From assembly GCA_036258315.1 (NCBI GenBank), contig DATADX010000018.1, positions 1 through 62,695 of the forward strand: 62,695 nt of DNA. Direction: 5' to 3'. The stretch comes from DASSYK01 sp036258315. Its GTDB lineage: Bacteria; Actinomycetota; Thermoleophilia; Solirubrobacterales; 70-9. The translations under genes were made by a program, and so were the position numbers. The notes under the pieces are model-generated. The model saw only the letters and a program-made list of their open reading frames with translations, made no database searches and had not been told where the DNA came from. Below are positions 24,850 to 32,992 of this stretch, piece by piece (position 1 is the stretch's first letter; every line of letters starts with the position of its first letter).

Positions 24850-25644
24850 GTGAGCGAGAGGAGCTCCTACGAGCCGGGCGAGTTCTGTTGGGTCGATCTG
24901 GCGACGACCGATGTCGAGGCGGCGGCGAAGTTCTACGCCGACCTGCTCGGCTGGGACCGGGAGCGGTATGAGCCCGACCCCGAGGGCTACTGGTACTGCA
25001 AATCCCGGGGCAAGCGGGTTGCGGGCCTCGAGTCGATCCGGGTGGAGGGGCAGGTCCCGGCGTGGCTGGGGTACGTCCGTGTCGACGATGCGGCGGAGAC
25101 CGCCGCCAAGGTCGGCGACGCCGGGGGAGTGATCCTCGAAGCGCCGCTGGCGGTTCCGGGAGACGCGGGAGTGATGGCGCTCTGCCAGGACCCGGAGGGC
25201 GCCGTCTTCGCGCTCTGGCAGCAGGGGACGCTGATCGGCGCCGAACTGGTCAACGAGCCCGGGACCTGGACCTGGAACAACCTGATGACGCGGGATCTCG
25301 ACCGGGCGAGGGATTTCTACGGCAAGGTCTTCGGCTGGGAAGCGACGCAACCCGACGAGGTCCCGGACTTCGTCTGGAATTGGCAGGTCGAGGGGCAGCG
25401 GTGGCCCGAAGGGCTCGGAAACGTGATTGTGATGGGCTCGGAGATGCCCGCTGACGCCCCGCCTCACTGGCAGGTGTACATGATGGTCGAGGGGGCCGAT
25501 CAGGCCGTCGAGACGACAACGAAGAGCGGCGGAGATCTTCTCTTCGGGCCACAGGACCTTCCCTTGGGGCGGATGGCCGTTCTGAGCGATCCGCAGGGCG
25601 CCGCCTTCGCGATCATCGAGTCGGACTACCCAGAGCCTCGCTAG
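24850..25644 (+). CDS. Two-domain VOC (glyoxalase-fold) protein
   Basis: 264 residues with two homologous glyoxalase modules. The first (~10-125) has FCWVDLATTDVEAAAKFYAD, LLGWD and DPEGAVFALWQ. The second (~135-260) has TWNNLMTRDLDRARDFYGKV, FGWE and DPQGAAFAIIE. This is the arrangement of actinobacterial CFP32-like glyoxalase-fold proteins. Metal ligands of a true glyoxalase I are only partly present; the activity is uncertain. Leaderless start supported by the upstream promoter. Confidence 0.85.
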   Translation: MSERSSYEPGEFCWVDLATTDVEAAAKFYADLLGWDRERYEPDPEGYWYCKSRGKRVAGLESIRVEGQVPAWLGYVRVDDAAETAAKVGDAGGVILEAPLAVPGDAGVMALCQDPEGAVFALWQQGTLIGAELVNEPGTWTWNNLMTRDLDRARDFYGKVFGWEATQPDEVPDFVWNWQVEGQRWPEGLGNVIVMGSEMPADAPPHWQVYMMVEGADQAVETTTKSGGDLLFGPQDLPLGRMAVLSDPQGAAFAIIESDYPEPR

Positions 25645-25655
25645 CTCAGGCTGTT

Positions 25656-26099
25656 TCAGCGGCCGGCGCAGTCGGCGCAGAGGCCGCTGACCACGACCTC
25701 GGCTCGGTCGGGCGCGAACCCGGCGCGGCGGGCCGACCGCTGCGCCCCCTCGAGGTCGAGCGATGCGTCGATGTCCTCGACCCGACCGCAGCGGCGGCAG
25801 ACGAGGTGGTGGTGATCCTCGGCGCGGGTGTCCCAGAGGAGGGTGCCGCCGCCGTCATTCACCCGGCGGACGACCCCGAGCTCCTCGAACAGCTCGAGGG
25901 TCGAGTAGACGGTGGGGAGGGAGACGCCGGGGAGCTGCCCGCTTGCCTCGGCGAGCAGCTGCTCGGCGCTCAGGTGCCTATTGCTCTCCCGAAGCAGCCG
26001 GTGCATGACGAGCCGCTGCGAGGTGGCGCGGAGGCCGCGCTCGCGGAGGCGCTGGGTCAGCTCCTCGTCGGCGTGGGGGGTTGCGGTCGTCGCTTTCAT
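25656..26099 (-). CDS. Fur-family metalloregulator
   Basis: 147 residues. N-terminal winged helix (LRERGLRATSQRLVMHRLLR, SLPTVYSTLELFEELGVVRR) and dimerisation domain with the metal cluster EDHHHLVCRRCG (Cys pair of the structural zinc site), plus a C-terminal second pair CADC. The HHH motif fits Fur/PerR/Zur. ATG 26099 is chosen; an upstream TTG adds only three residues. It is divergent from a VIT-type iron/manganese transporter, and the gap holds Fur-box-like palindromes, which argues for iron or manganese as effector, although Zur cannot be excluded. Confidence 0.9.
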   Translation of the reverse strand: MKATTATPHADEELTQRLRERGLRATSQRLVMHRLLRESNRHLSAEQLLAEASGQLPGVSLPTVYSTLELFEELGVVRRVNDGGGTLLWDTRAEDHHHLVCRRCGRVEDIDASLDLEGAQRSARRAGFAPDRAEVVVSGLCADCAGR

Positions 26100-26111
26100 G
26101 GAACTCAAGTG

Positions 26112-26156
26112 TAGGGAACCCTAATAGTCAGTCGCTCTTGTTAGGGAGACCTTATC
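26112..26156. promoter_or_regulatory. Fur-box-like palindromes between fur homologue and VIT gene
   Basis: Two related inverted repeats occur in this AT-rich gap: TAGGGAACCCTAA (26112-26124) and TTAGGGAGACCTTA (26141-26154). Both follow the TTAGG...CCTAA pattern of iron-regulator boxes. The second overlaps the expected -35 area of the VIT gene, whose -10-like TATTAT (26169-26174) ends 8 bases before the ATG. Joint auto-regulation and transporter control by the Fur protein is the natural reading but is inference. Confidence 0.5.
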
Positions 26157-26182
26157 TTAAATCACTTGTATTATGAACGGCG

Positions 26183-26692
26183 ATGACCGAGCTGGTGGCA
26201 AGGCTGACCGGGGGGCTTCGGCCGCGGGACGAGGAGAGATTCATGCTCCAGCGCGTCCAGCCGGCGCTGATCGGCCTGATCGACGGGACGGTCTCCACCC
26301 TCGCTCCGATCTTCGCGACGGCCTTCCTCGCCGGTCCGCGCGCCGCCCTGCTCGTCGGCCTCGCCGCGGCCCTCGGCGCCGCGATCAGCATGGGCCTCTC
26401 CGAGGCCCTCTCCGATGACGGCAGCGTCACCGGCCGCGGCACCTCGCTCTCGCGCGGGCTGATCACCGGCGGGGCGACCTTCTTCGGCGGCGCCTTCCAC
26501 GCGCTCCCGTTCCTGATCAGCGACCTGCAGACGGCGCTGCTGGTCGCCTACGTCACCGTCGCGATCGAGCTGGTCGCGATCGCGTGGGTGCGCAAGCGCT
26601 TCCTCGACGTGTCACTCTCGGTCTCGCTGATCCAGGTGACGCTCGGCGGCCTGATCGTCGCAGTCACGGGCGTCGCGATCGGGAACGCTTAG
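26183..26692 (+). CDS. VIT1/CCC1-family iron/manganese transporter
   Basis: 169 residues, five hydrophobic helices. The N-terminal part VQPALIGLIDGTVSTLAPIF and the small-residue-rich ALGAAISMGLSEALSDDGSV are typical of vacuolar-iron-transporter-like membrane domains found in MbfA/VIT proteins, without the erythrin domain. Such proteins export Fe2+/Mn2+. Being divergent from Fur, it would protect against excess metal. A leaderless mRNA is plausible from TATTAT 8 bases before the ATG. Confidence 0.8.
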   Translation: MTELVARLTGGLRPRDEERFMLQRVQPALIGLIDGTVSTLAPIFATAFLAGPRAALLVGLAAALGAAISMGLSEALSDDGSVTGRGTSLSRGLITGGATFFGGAFHALPFLISDLQTALLVAYVTVAIELVAIAWVRKRFLDVSLSVSLIQVTLGGLIVAVTGVAIGNA

Positions 26693-26716
26693 GCCGCGAC
26701 CCGATCGCGAGCCGGT

Positions 26717-28180
26717 TCACCACCGGCTGGTGACGACCTTCTCGCGCGTGTAGAAGCGGACCGCGTCCTCGCCGTTGGCGTGGAGGTCTCCGTCGATCGA
26801 GTCCTTCCAGCCCGAGAACGGGAACCAGGCGACCGGAGCGGGGACGCCGACGTTGACGCCGAGCATCCCCGCCTCGATGCCCCAGCGGTAGGCGCGGGCG
26901 GCGGCCCCGGAGGTGGTGAAGATCGAGCCGGCGTTGCCGTAGCGCGAGCCGTTCGCGAACCGGATCGCGGCCTCGAGGTCCGGGACCGGGATCAGCGCGA
27001 GGACCGGCCCGAACACCTCCTCGCGGGCGAGGGCCGAGTCGGGGTCCGAGACCTCGACCAGGGTCGGGCCGAGCAGGGAGCCCGCGTCGCCGCCTCCGAT
27101 CCGGCCGTCGAGCACGACCTCGGCCCCCTCGCGCTCGGCGTCGGCGACCATCGCCTCGGCCCGCTCGCGGGCCTCGGGGGCGACCATCGGGCAGACGTCG
27201 GTGCGGGGGTCGGCGCCGGAGCCGACGGCGAGCTGCCCGGCGGCGTCGCGAAGCGCGTCGCGCACCTCGCGCCGGCGTTCCTCGCTGCCGACGATCACGC
27301 AGACCGAGCCGGCGAGGCAGCGCTGGCCGGCGGCGCCGAATGCGGATCCCATGATCGCCGGGACGGTCGTCTCGAGGTCGGCGTCCTCGGCGACGATCAG
27401 CGAGTTCTTGGCGCCGCCCAGGGCCTGGACCCGCTTGCCCGTCTCGGCCGAGCGGGTCGCGATCAGGCGGGCGGTGCTCGCCTGGCCGACGAACGAGATC
27501 GCGTCGATGCCGGGGTGCGCGAGGATCGACTGGACGGCCTCGCGGCCGCCGTGGACGAGGTTGACCACGCCGGGCGGGAAGATCTCGTGCTCGTCGATCA
27601 GCTCGACGATCCGCGCTGAGGGGCGGGGGTCGCGCTCGGAGGGCTTGAGGATGAAGGCGTTGCCGCAGGCGACCGCGTAGGGCAGGAACCAGAGCGGGAT
27701 CATCGCCGGGAAGTTGAACGGGGTGATCGCGGCGACGACGCCGACGGGCTGGCGGACGAGCTCGACGTCGACGCCCCGCGCGACGCCCTCGAGGGTCTCG
27801 CCCTTGAGCAGGTGGGGGCTGGCCGAGGCGGACTCGACCGACTCGATCCCGCGGCCGACCTCGCCCTGGGCGTCGCTGAGGGTCTTGCCCATGTCGGCGG
27901 TGACCAGCGCGGCGAGCTCGTCGCGATCGGCGACCAGCACCTCTCGCAGGGCGATCACGGCGCGGGCGCGGTCCTGCGGGGACACCTGGCGCCAGGCGGG
28001 CTGCGCGGCGCGCGCGGCGCCGACGGCCCGTTCGACGTCGGCCGCAACCGAGAGCGGCACCCTCGCGACGAGCTCGGCGGTCGCGGGGTCGCGGTCCTCG
28101 AGGGTCTCGCCGCCGGCGGAGTCGAACCACTCGCCGCCCGCGTAATTGGGCAGCGTCTTCACGTCGGTCGCCGTGCTCAT
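26717..28180 (-). CDS. mmsA: Methylmalonate-semialdehyde dehydrogenase (CoA-acylating)
   Basis: 487 residues, aldehyde dehydrogenase superfamily. The catalytic Cys288 is in GAAGQRCLAGS, and the general-base Glu of ordinary ALDHs is replaced (LGGAKNS), a hallmark of MMSDH. Other hallmarks are ITPFNFPAMIPLWFLPYAVA, SFVGQASTARLI and WFPFSGWKDS. Converts methylmalonate or malonate semialdehyde plus CoA and NAD to propionyl- or acetyl-CoA in valine, inositol or beta-alanine breakdown. No other valine or inositol genes are adjacent. TAGCCT (28188-28193) ends 7 bases before ATG 28180. Confidence 0.93.
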   Translation of the reverse strand: MSTATDVKTLPNYAGGEWFDSAGGETLEDRDPATAELVARVPLSVAADVERAVGAARAAQPAWRQVSPQDRARAVIALREVLVADRDELAALVTADMGKTLSDAQGEVGRGIESVESASASPHLLKGETLEGVARGVDVELVRQPVGVVAAITPFNFPAMIPLWFLPYAVACGNAFILKPSERDPRPSARIVELIDEHEIFPPGVVNLVHGGREAVQSILAHPGIDAISFVGQASTARLIATRSAETGKRVQALGGAKNSLIVAEDADLETTVPAIMGSAFGAAGQRCLAGSVCVIVGSEERRREVRDALRDAAGQLAVGSGADPRTDVCPMVAPEARERAEAMVADAEREGAEVVLDGRIGGGDAGSLLGPTLVEVSDPDSALAREEVFGPVLALIPVPDLEAAIRFANGSRYGNAGSIFTTSGAAARAYRWGIEAGMLGVNVGVPAPVAWFPFSGWKDSIDGDLHANGEDAVRFYTREKVVTSRW

Positions 28181-28306
28181 CACCGTCAGGCTAGCGCCGT
28201 CCCGCGGCGCCGCGGGGAGGACTGGACCTAACGGCAGATCGCGGCGCGGAGGTGCTCCGCAGCGGCGACCGCTACCTTTCCCCACTTCGCTTTGTTGGTA
28301 CCAGAC

Positions 28307-29521
28307 ATGAAACGCCTCGCACTCACATTCCTGCTCGCGCTGCTCGCCATTCCGGCAGGGGCGCAGGCCGCCGGGACCGGCGGCCACAACCCGGCGACCC
28401 TCAAGCTCGAGCGCTCCTTCACGGCCGCGCTCAGCGCCCGGGTCGACAGCGGCAACGGCTGCTACCCGGCGGAGGCGGCGATGGCGAAGCAGATCAGCAA
28501 GCGCTGGAAGTTCAAGGTCGCCGTCGTGAACAGCCTGAAGCAGGTGCGCAGGCAGAACCTGGTCTACGTGATCAAGTCCGCGAGCAACTGCAACAACGTC
28601 CGCTTCGCGCTGCGCAGCGGAGCCCTGTATGAGCTCGATGCCGCGCGGGGAGAGATCGTCGTGCTGGGCAAGGCGGCCGCGCGCCAGCGCCGGGCCGCCG
28701 CCGCGCGTGCCAACCGCGGGCCGCTGCGGGCGATCGCGACGGTGACGAAGACCTACAACGTCGGCGCGAAGCACCGGCGCCTGCGCTTCGAGGCGAACTG
28801 CCCGGGCGGCAAGCTGCCGCTCGGCGGCGGCATGGTCGCTACCCCGCCCGTCGGTCCGGGCGGTGAGGGCGTCTACCCGCACTCATACGAGCGCCTGGGC
28901 GCCCAGCGCGGCTGGCACATCACCGCGTGGCTCTTCGACGGCGGGGACGGCAGCGTCGCAGCACGGCAGCTCAAGATCCAGGCGGTTTGCGCCCGCGGCC
29001 TCTCGCCGATGAGCGCACCGCACACGACCGTCTTCACGAAGCCCGGCCAGACGAAGACCGCGACCGCCCGCTGCCCGGGGGGCCAGCAGCTGATGTCGGG
29101 CGGCTTCCAGCGCACGGACTTCCTCAACGACGGCGGCAACTACGTGACCGAGTCGAGGGCGGTGGGATCGAAGGCCTGGCGGGTGACCGCGAGCGCCTAC
29201 GGCGACTACGGCGGCGAGGTGACGGCGATCGCCTACTGCGTGAAGAGCAAGCGCCCCCTGCTCGCCGAGGTCTCGGCCTCGAGCCCGCTTGCGTTCGGGC
29301 AGGCCGCGACGGCGACGACTCCGGGCTGTCCGGCCGGCCGGCGGATGACCTCAGGAGGGTTCAGCGCGAACGGCTCGACCAAGACGTTCTTCGCCGGCGG
29401 CTCCATCAACGGCGACCAGACCTGGTCGGCCTCGAGCTACGGGTTCTTCGGCGGCCTCACGGCCTATGGTCCGGCCGACAGGCTGACGGCCTACGGCTAC
29501 TGCCTGCGGCCCGGCAGCTGA
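28307..29521 (+). CDS. Secreted protein with three Cys-containing repeats
   Basis: 404 residues. Signal peptide MKRLALTFLLALLAIPAGA with cleavage near AQA. Residues ~25-140 are a basic N-terminal region with Cys pairs. Three repeats of ~80-90 residues follow. Each opens with a cysteine and Gly pair (CPGGKLPLGGGM, CPGGQQLMSGGF, CPAGRRMTSGGF), contains a W-x-x-[ST]-[AS] strand (GWHITAWLF, AWRVTASAYG, TWSASSYGFFGG) and closes with a cysteine (IQAVCA, IAYCV, YGYCL). I recognise no named domain. Probably an extracellular beta-rich protein with one disulfide per repeat. Confidence 0.75.
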   Translation: MKRLALTFLLALLAIPAGAQAAGTGGHNPATLKLERSFTAALSARVDSGNGCYPAEAAMAKQISKRWKFKVAVVNSLKQVRRQNLVYVIKSASNCNNVRFALRSGALYELDAARGEIVVLGKAAARQRRAAAARANRGPLRAIATVTKTYNVGAKHRRLRFEANCPGGKLPLGGGMVATPPVGPGGEGVYPHSYERLGAQRGWHITAWLFDGGDGSVAARQLKIQAVCARGLSPMSAPHTTVFTKPGQTKTATARCPGGQQLMSGGFQRTDFLNDGGNYVTESRAVGSKAWRVTASAYGDYGGEVTAIAYCVKSKRPLLAEVSASSPLAFGQAATATTPGCPAGRRMTSGGFSANGSTKTFFAGGSINGDQTWSASSYGFFGGLTAYGPADRLTAYGYCLRPGS

Positions 29522-29539
29522 GCTCGCCGCCGGTCGTCT

Positions 29540-30169
29540 TCAGCCCTCCTCGGCCAGCACCTGCTCGATCGTGCGGCCGCTCAGCACCGATTCGGGCTGA
29601 CTCGAGGTCGGGCGCCGGCGCGCGTCGGCCCCCTCCCCCTTCTTCTTGATCAACAGCCACTGCTCCCGCTCGCCGGGGTCCGAGGTGCGGACCAGCGCGT
29701 AGGGGCCGCGGACCTTCTCGCCGAGCAGGAAGACCTTGATGTCGCCCTTCTCGAGCGCCTCCTCGATCTTCATCGGCTTGCCGCTGCGCGTGTGCGAGAT
29801 GTTCTCGTAGACGCCGCGGTCCCAGACGATCACGGGCCCGCCCCCGTACTCCCCCTTCGGGATCACGCCCTCGAACTCGAGGTAGTCCATCGGGTGGTCC
29901 TCGGTGCGCATCGCGAGCCGCTTGTCGCGGGGATCGAGCGAGGGGCCCTTCGGGACCGCCCACGAGGCGAGCACGCCGTTCACCTCGAGCCTGAGGTCGT
30001 AGTGCAGCGAGGTCGCCGCGTGCTTCTGGATCGTGAACCGGGGATGGCGTCGCTTCGGTCCCGCTCCGCGCTTGCGGCCGCCCTGCTTCGGCTTCGCGGC
30101 GGGCTCGCCCGTCTTCGAGAAGTCGCGCTTGCGCTCGTACTCGGCCAGGGACCGCTTCCTCGCGGCCAT
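29540..30169 (-). CDS. Stand-alone LigD 3'-phosphoesterase domain protein
   Basis: 209 residues, the phosphoesterase module that in LigD trims 3'-phosphates and ribonucleotides during non-homologous end joining. The catalytic strand FTIQKHAATSLHYDLRLE carries the conserved His and Asp; SWAVPKGPS, DHPMDYLEFEGVIPKGEYGG and VIVWDRG follow. Basic N-terminal tail (~1-45). The ligase and polymerase modules are separate genes at 57034 and 59184-60230. ATG 30169 lies one base past the stop of the upstream WS/DGAT gene, so the two are co-transcribed. Confidence 0.93.
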   Translation of the reverse strand: MAARKRSLAEYERKRDFSKTGEPAAKPKQGGRKRGAGPKRRHPRFTIQKHAATSLHYDLRLEVNGVLASWAVPKGPSLDPRDKRLAMRTEDHPMDYLEFEGVIPKGEYGGGPVIVWDRGVYENISHTRSGKPMKIEEALEKGDIKVFLLGEKVRGPYALVRTSDPGEREQWLLIKKKGEGADARRRPTSSQPESVLSGRTIEQVLAEEG

Positions 30170-30170
30170 C

Positions 30171-31505
30171 TCAGACGGCCGCCTCGAGCTCGCCCACCGC
30201 CTGCCCGAGGGCGTCGGCGAGATGGTCGAGGTCGCCGATCGCCTCCGGATCGGAGCATAGGCCGAACGCGAGGTCGCCGCCGAGCGAGATCACCGCGACC
30301 CGGAGCGCGTGCCGGTCGGCGGGCTCGGCGAACGAGCAGAACTCGCGCAGCTCATGACCGAGGATCATCGGGCGCTCAGGCGGGCCGGGGACGTTGGAGA
30401 CGGAGAGCGCGAACTCGCGCGGGCCGGACACGACCCGCGTGACCCCGCTGTAGAGCGGCCGGAAGCGGCCGAGGGCGTGGAAGAACGAGTAGAGCGTGTC
30501 GGCATCGTGGTCGAGCTTCGCCTCGCTTGTCTCGGCGTTGATCGTATGCAGGCGCGCGACCGGGTTCGGCTCGGAGACGGGGAGATCGACGTTCAGGAAC
30601 GAGTCGCGGTTCGCGATCTCGGTCCCGCCCTCGCGCAGGTGCAGGCAGACGGGGACCTGGGCGCGGAGATCGTCCGGCCGCCCGCCGACGCTCGCCAGCC
30701 AGCCGCGCAGGCCGCCGGCGACGACGGCCAGGACGACGTCGTTGACCGTGATCCCCTCGCCCGCCGCCCGCCCGATCGCCTTCAGCCGCTGCAGCGGGAC
30801 GACCGTCCAGGCGATCTCGCGCTCCGAGCCGATGTGGCGGTCGAGGACGGTGTCGCGACCCCGGCGGAGCTCGCGCCGGAGCGTCCCCGGGAGGCGGACA
30901 AGAAGCGGACGCTCGCGGTGTTCGGCTTCCGGCGCGACCTTTGCGGGGGCAGGCTGCGAGTCGGGGCCTGGAGGCTGCGTGTCGGCGGCGGGCGAGGCTG
31001 AGGTTGTGGCAGCTGGGCCGCCCGGCTCGTCCCACAGCAGCCCCGCTGCGAGCCGGATCGCGGTCACCCCGTCGGCCATCGCGTGGTGGAGGCGCCCGAC
31101 GAGCCCGGTGCGTCCCGCCGCGAGTGGCACGAGGTCGAGCCGCCAAAGAGGCCGGCCGCGGTCGAGGCGCTCGGCGAGGATCCGGCCGGCGGCGGCACGG
31201 AAGGCCTCGTCGTCGAGCGGCTCGGCGACCTCGTGCTCGGCGACGTGCCAGTCGAGGTCGATCTCGGGGTCCTCGACCCAGACGGGCCCGCCGCGGCGCG
31301 GCGCCTCGACCCGGCGGCGGAGCGGCTCCAGGCCCGGCAGGCGCTCGGCGACCCGGCGGCGCAGGTGCTTCACGTCGAGCCGTTGCGGGCCGCCGGCGGG
31401 CTCGAGCACGAACAGCTTGCCGGTATGACCCTTGATCGCATCCGACTCCAGATCAAGGATCCGAACGTCGTCGAGGCGCAGCGGCTCCGGTTCGACCCCG
31501 GTCAT
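30171..31505 (-). CDS. Wax ester synthase/diacylglycerol acyltransferase (WS/DGAT)
   Basis: 444 residues. The catalytic HHxxxDG motif is in GRLHHAMADGVTAIRLA. Also visible are GRPLWRLDLVPL, the NDVVLAVVAGGLRGWL block and the SNVPGPPERPMILGHELREF region of the C-terminal domain. It esterifies acyl-CoA with fatty alcohols or diacylglycerol, forming storage lipid. A Pro/Ala-rich low-complexity linker sits at ~185-225. The start ATG has a GAGGAAG ribosome-binding site about 10 bases upstream. First gene of a pair with LigD phosphoesterase. Confidence 0.92.
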   Translation of the reverse strand: MTGVEPEPLRLDDVRILDLESDAIKGHTGKLFVLEPAGGPQRLDVKHLRRRVAERLPGLEPLRRRVEAPRRGGPVWVEDPEIDLDWHVAEHEVAEPLDDEAFRAAAGRILAERLDRGRPLWRLDLVPLAAGRTGLVGRLHHAMADGVTAIRLAAGLLWDEPGGPAATTSASPAADTQPPGPDSQPAPAKVAPEAEHRERPLLVRLPGTLRRELRRGRDTVLDRHIGSEREIAWTVVPLQRLKAIGRAAGEGITVNDVVLAVVAGGLRGWLASVGGRPDDLRAQVPVCLHLREGGTEIANRDSFLNVDLPVSEPNPVARLHTINAETSEAKLDHDADTLYSFFHALGRFRPLYSGVTRVVSGPREFALSVSNVPGPPERPMILGHELREFCSFAEPADRHALRVAVISLGGDLAFGLCSDPEAIGDLDHLADALGQAVGELEAAV

Positions 31506-31549
31506 CGCGGTCCAATCTTCCTCTGTCTCACTTTCGCGTGGCGCCCGTT

Positions 31550-31573
31550 GTTTTTCAGGCTGAGGGCCGGGTA
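31550..31573 (+). promoter_or_regulatory. SigB/SigF-type promoter for the csbD homologue
   Basis: GTTT (31550-31553) and GGGTA (31569-31573) are separated by 15 bases, the form GTTT-N14-16-GGGTA of general-stress sigma factor promoters in Gram-positives. It lies 34 bases before the ATG, leaving room for the AAGGAG ribosome-binding site. In Bacillus csbD is itself named for sigma-B control, which supports the call. Confidence 0.55.
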
Positions 31574-31607
31574 GTCAAAGCGGGAGCGAGATAAGGAGTC
31601 GAAATCA

Positions 31608-31799
31608 ATGGGTGAGAACATCGATGAGACGAAGGGTCGCGTCAAGGAAGCGGCCGGGGATCTGACCGATGACAAGGAGTTGAAGAACGAAGGCAAGGTC
31701 GACAGGGCCGTCTCCGACGTCAAGGGGAAGGTCGACGATGTCGCGGACAAGGTGAAGGAGAGGGTCGGACACGATCGCGACCCCGATCGGACTTCATAG
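31608..31799 (+). CDS. CsbD-family stress protein
   Basis: 63 residues, almost all charged: MGENIDETKGRVKEAAGDLT, DDKELKNEGKVDRAVSDVKG and KVDDVADKVKERVG. This is the complete CsbD domain. An AAGGAG ribosome-binding site is 9 bases from the ATG. Biochemical role unknown; the family is induced by general stress. Its neighbour on the other side of the terminator is an osmoprotectant transporter, also a stress function. Confidence 0.93.
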   Translation: MGENIDETKGRVKEAAGDLTDDKELKNEGKVDRAVSDVKGKVDDVADKVKERVGHDRDPDRTS

Positions 31800-31843
31800 A
31801 AGCTTGAGGCGCAGTACGAGGCAGAGGCGCCTCTTGATGCGAC

Positions 31844-31869
31844 GAGGGCCGGGCTGACGCCCGGCCCTC
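31844..31869. terminator. Bidirectional stem-loop between csbD homologue and transporter operon
   Basis: GAGGGCCGGGC-TGAC-GCCCGGCCCTC is a perfect 11-bp stem with a 4-base loop, placed midway in the gap between two convergent transcription units. There is no long T-run, but the stem is very stable and could stop transcription from both sides. Confidence 0.7.
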
Positions 31870-31915
31870 TCGCCATTCTGGGACCGCCGCGCCCTCAGAC
31901 ACGTCGGCTGGAGCG

Positions 31916-32899
31916 TCACTCGATGTAGCCCGACTCCTGGAGGTACTGCGTCGCCACGGCGGCGGGCTCGTCCTTGTCGATGTCGACGCGGGAGTTGAGC
32001 TCCTGCATCACCTCGAGCGTCAGGCCCTCCTGGACCTTCTCGATCGTGGCCTGGTAATCGGGACCGGCCTCGTCGACCGTGGCCTGGTCGGTGATCCAGA
32101 TCACGTTGCCCGCGGGGAAGATCCCCATGTCGTCCTCGAGCAGCGTGTACTTGTCGCCGGTTGCGAGGTTGGCGTCGCTCGTGAACAGGATCGAGAGGTC
32201 CGCCTGGCCGTCGTCGAGGACGGGATAGCGGAGCTCGATGTCGACCGGCAGGAACTCCTTGAACTGGAGCCCGTAGACGTCCTGCAATCCGACCAGGCAG
32301 TCGACCCGCTGGCGGCACTCCGGCGACCCGGCGAGGACCAGGTCCTGGGACTTGCCCTTCAGGTCGGAGATCGTCGTCACCCCGAGTTCCTCGGCCGTCG
32401 TGGTCAGCGTTCCGACCGCATTCGAGTCAGCGAACGGGGTCGGGGCGAACGCCGTCAGGCCATCCTTCTCGAGCTCGGCCTGGGCGTCGGCGTAGGCCTC
32501 CTGCGAGTCGGCGGGCACCTGGTCGGCCGTCTTGTTGAAGAACGAGGTCAGCGCCGTCGAGGTGTACTCGGGATAGCCGCTGATCTCGCCGGCCTGGAGC
32601 GCCTCGAGGGCGACCTGCTCCGAGCCGAGGTTGAGGTCGGTCTGGACGTTGTATCCGGCCGCCTCGAGCGCCTGGGCGTAGATCTCTCCCAGGATCAGCG
32701 CCTCGGTGAAGTTCTTCGAGCCGACGGTCAGGTCGACGCCTGAGTTGTCCGGATTGGACTCGATCAAGCTGCCCGATGCGCCGCTCGTGTCGCCGCCGTC
32801 ATCGTCATCGTCGTCACCGCACGCCGCCACGCCGAGCGCGAGCACGGCAGCGGCGAGCAGGGCGAACAGCGCGCGAAGTCGTCTATCGCTGCTGATCAC
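31916..32899 (-). CDS. Osmoprotectant ABC transporter substrate-binding lipoprotein
   Basis: 327 residues. Lipoprotein signal with lipobox LGVAAC (Cys27), then an acidic linker (DDDDDDGG) and an OpuAC/ProX-type binding domain: LTVGSKNFTEALILGEIYAQ, NLGSEQVALEALQAGEISGY, PEYTSTAL and VIWITDQATV. Binds glycine betaine, choline or a similar solute outside the cell. GTG start with a GAGAGGAG ribosome-binding site. Last gene of the four-gene operon, 93 bases beyond the second permease gene, so it may have separate expression control. Confidence 0.92.
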   Translation of the reverse strand: MISSDRRLRALFALLAAAVLALGVAACGDDDDDDGGDTSGASGSLIESNPDNSGVDLTVGSKNFTEALILGEIYAQALEAAGYNVQTDLNLGSEQVALEALQAGEISGYPEYTSTALTSFFNKTADQVPADSQEAYADAQAELEKDGLTAFAPTPFADSNAVGTLTTTAEELGVTTISDLKGKSQDLVLAGSPECRQRVDCLVGLQDVYGLQFKEFLPVDIELRYPVLDDGQADLSILFTSDANLATGDKYTLLEDDMGIFPAGNVIWITDQATVDEAGPDYQATIEKVQEGLTLEVMQELNSRVDIDKDEPAAVATQYLQESGYIE

Positions 32900-32992
32900 T
32901 TCTGGCTCCTCTCTCAGGGGACATGCTCCCGCCGGGCCCCTGAGGTGCCCCCCAACCGAATCCGGCCCGCGGTCGCATTGGATCGGTAAATC

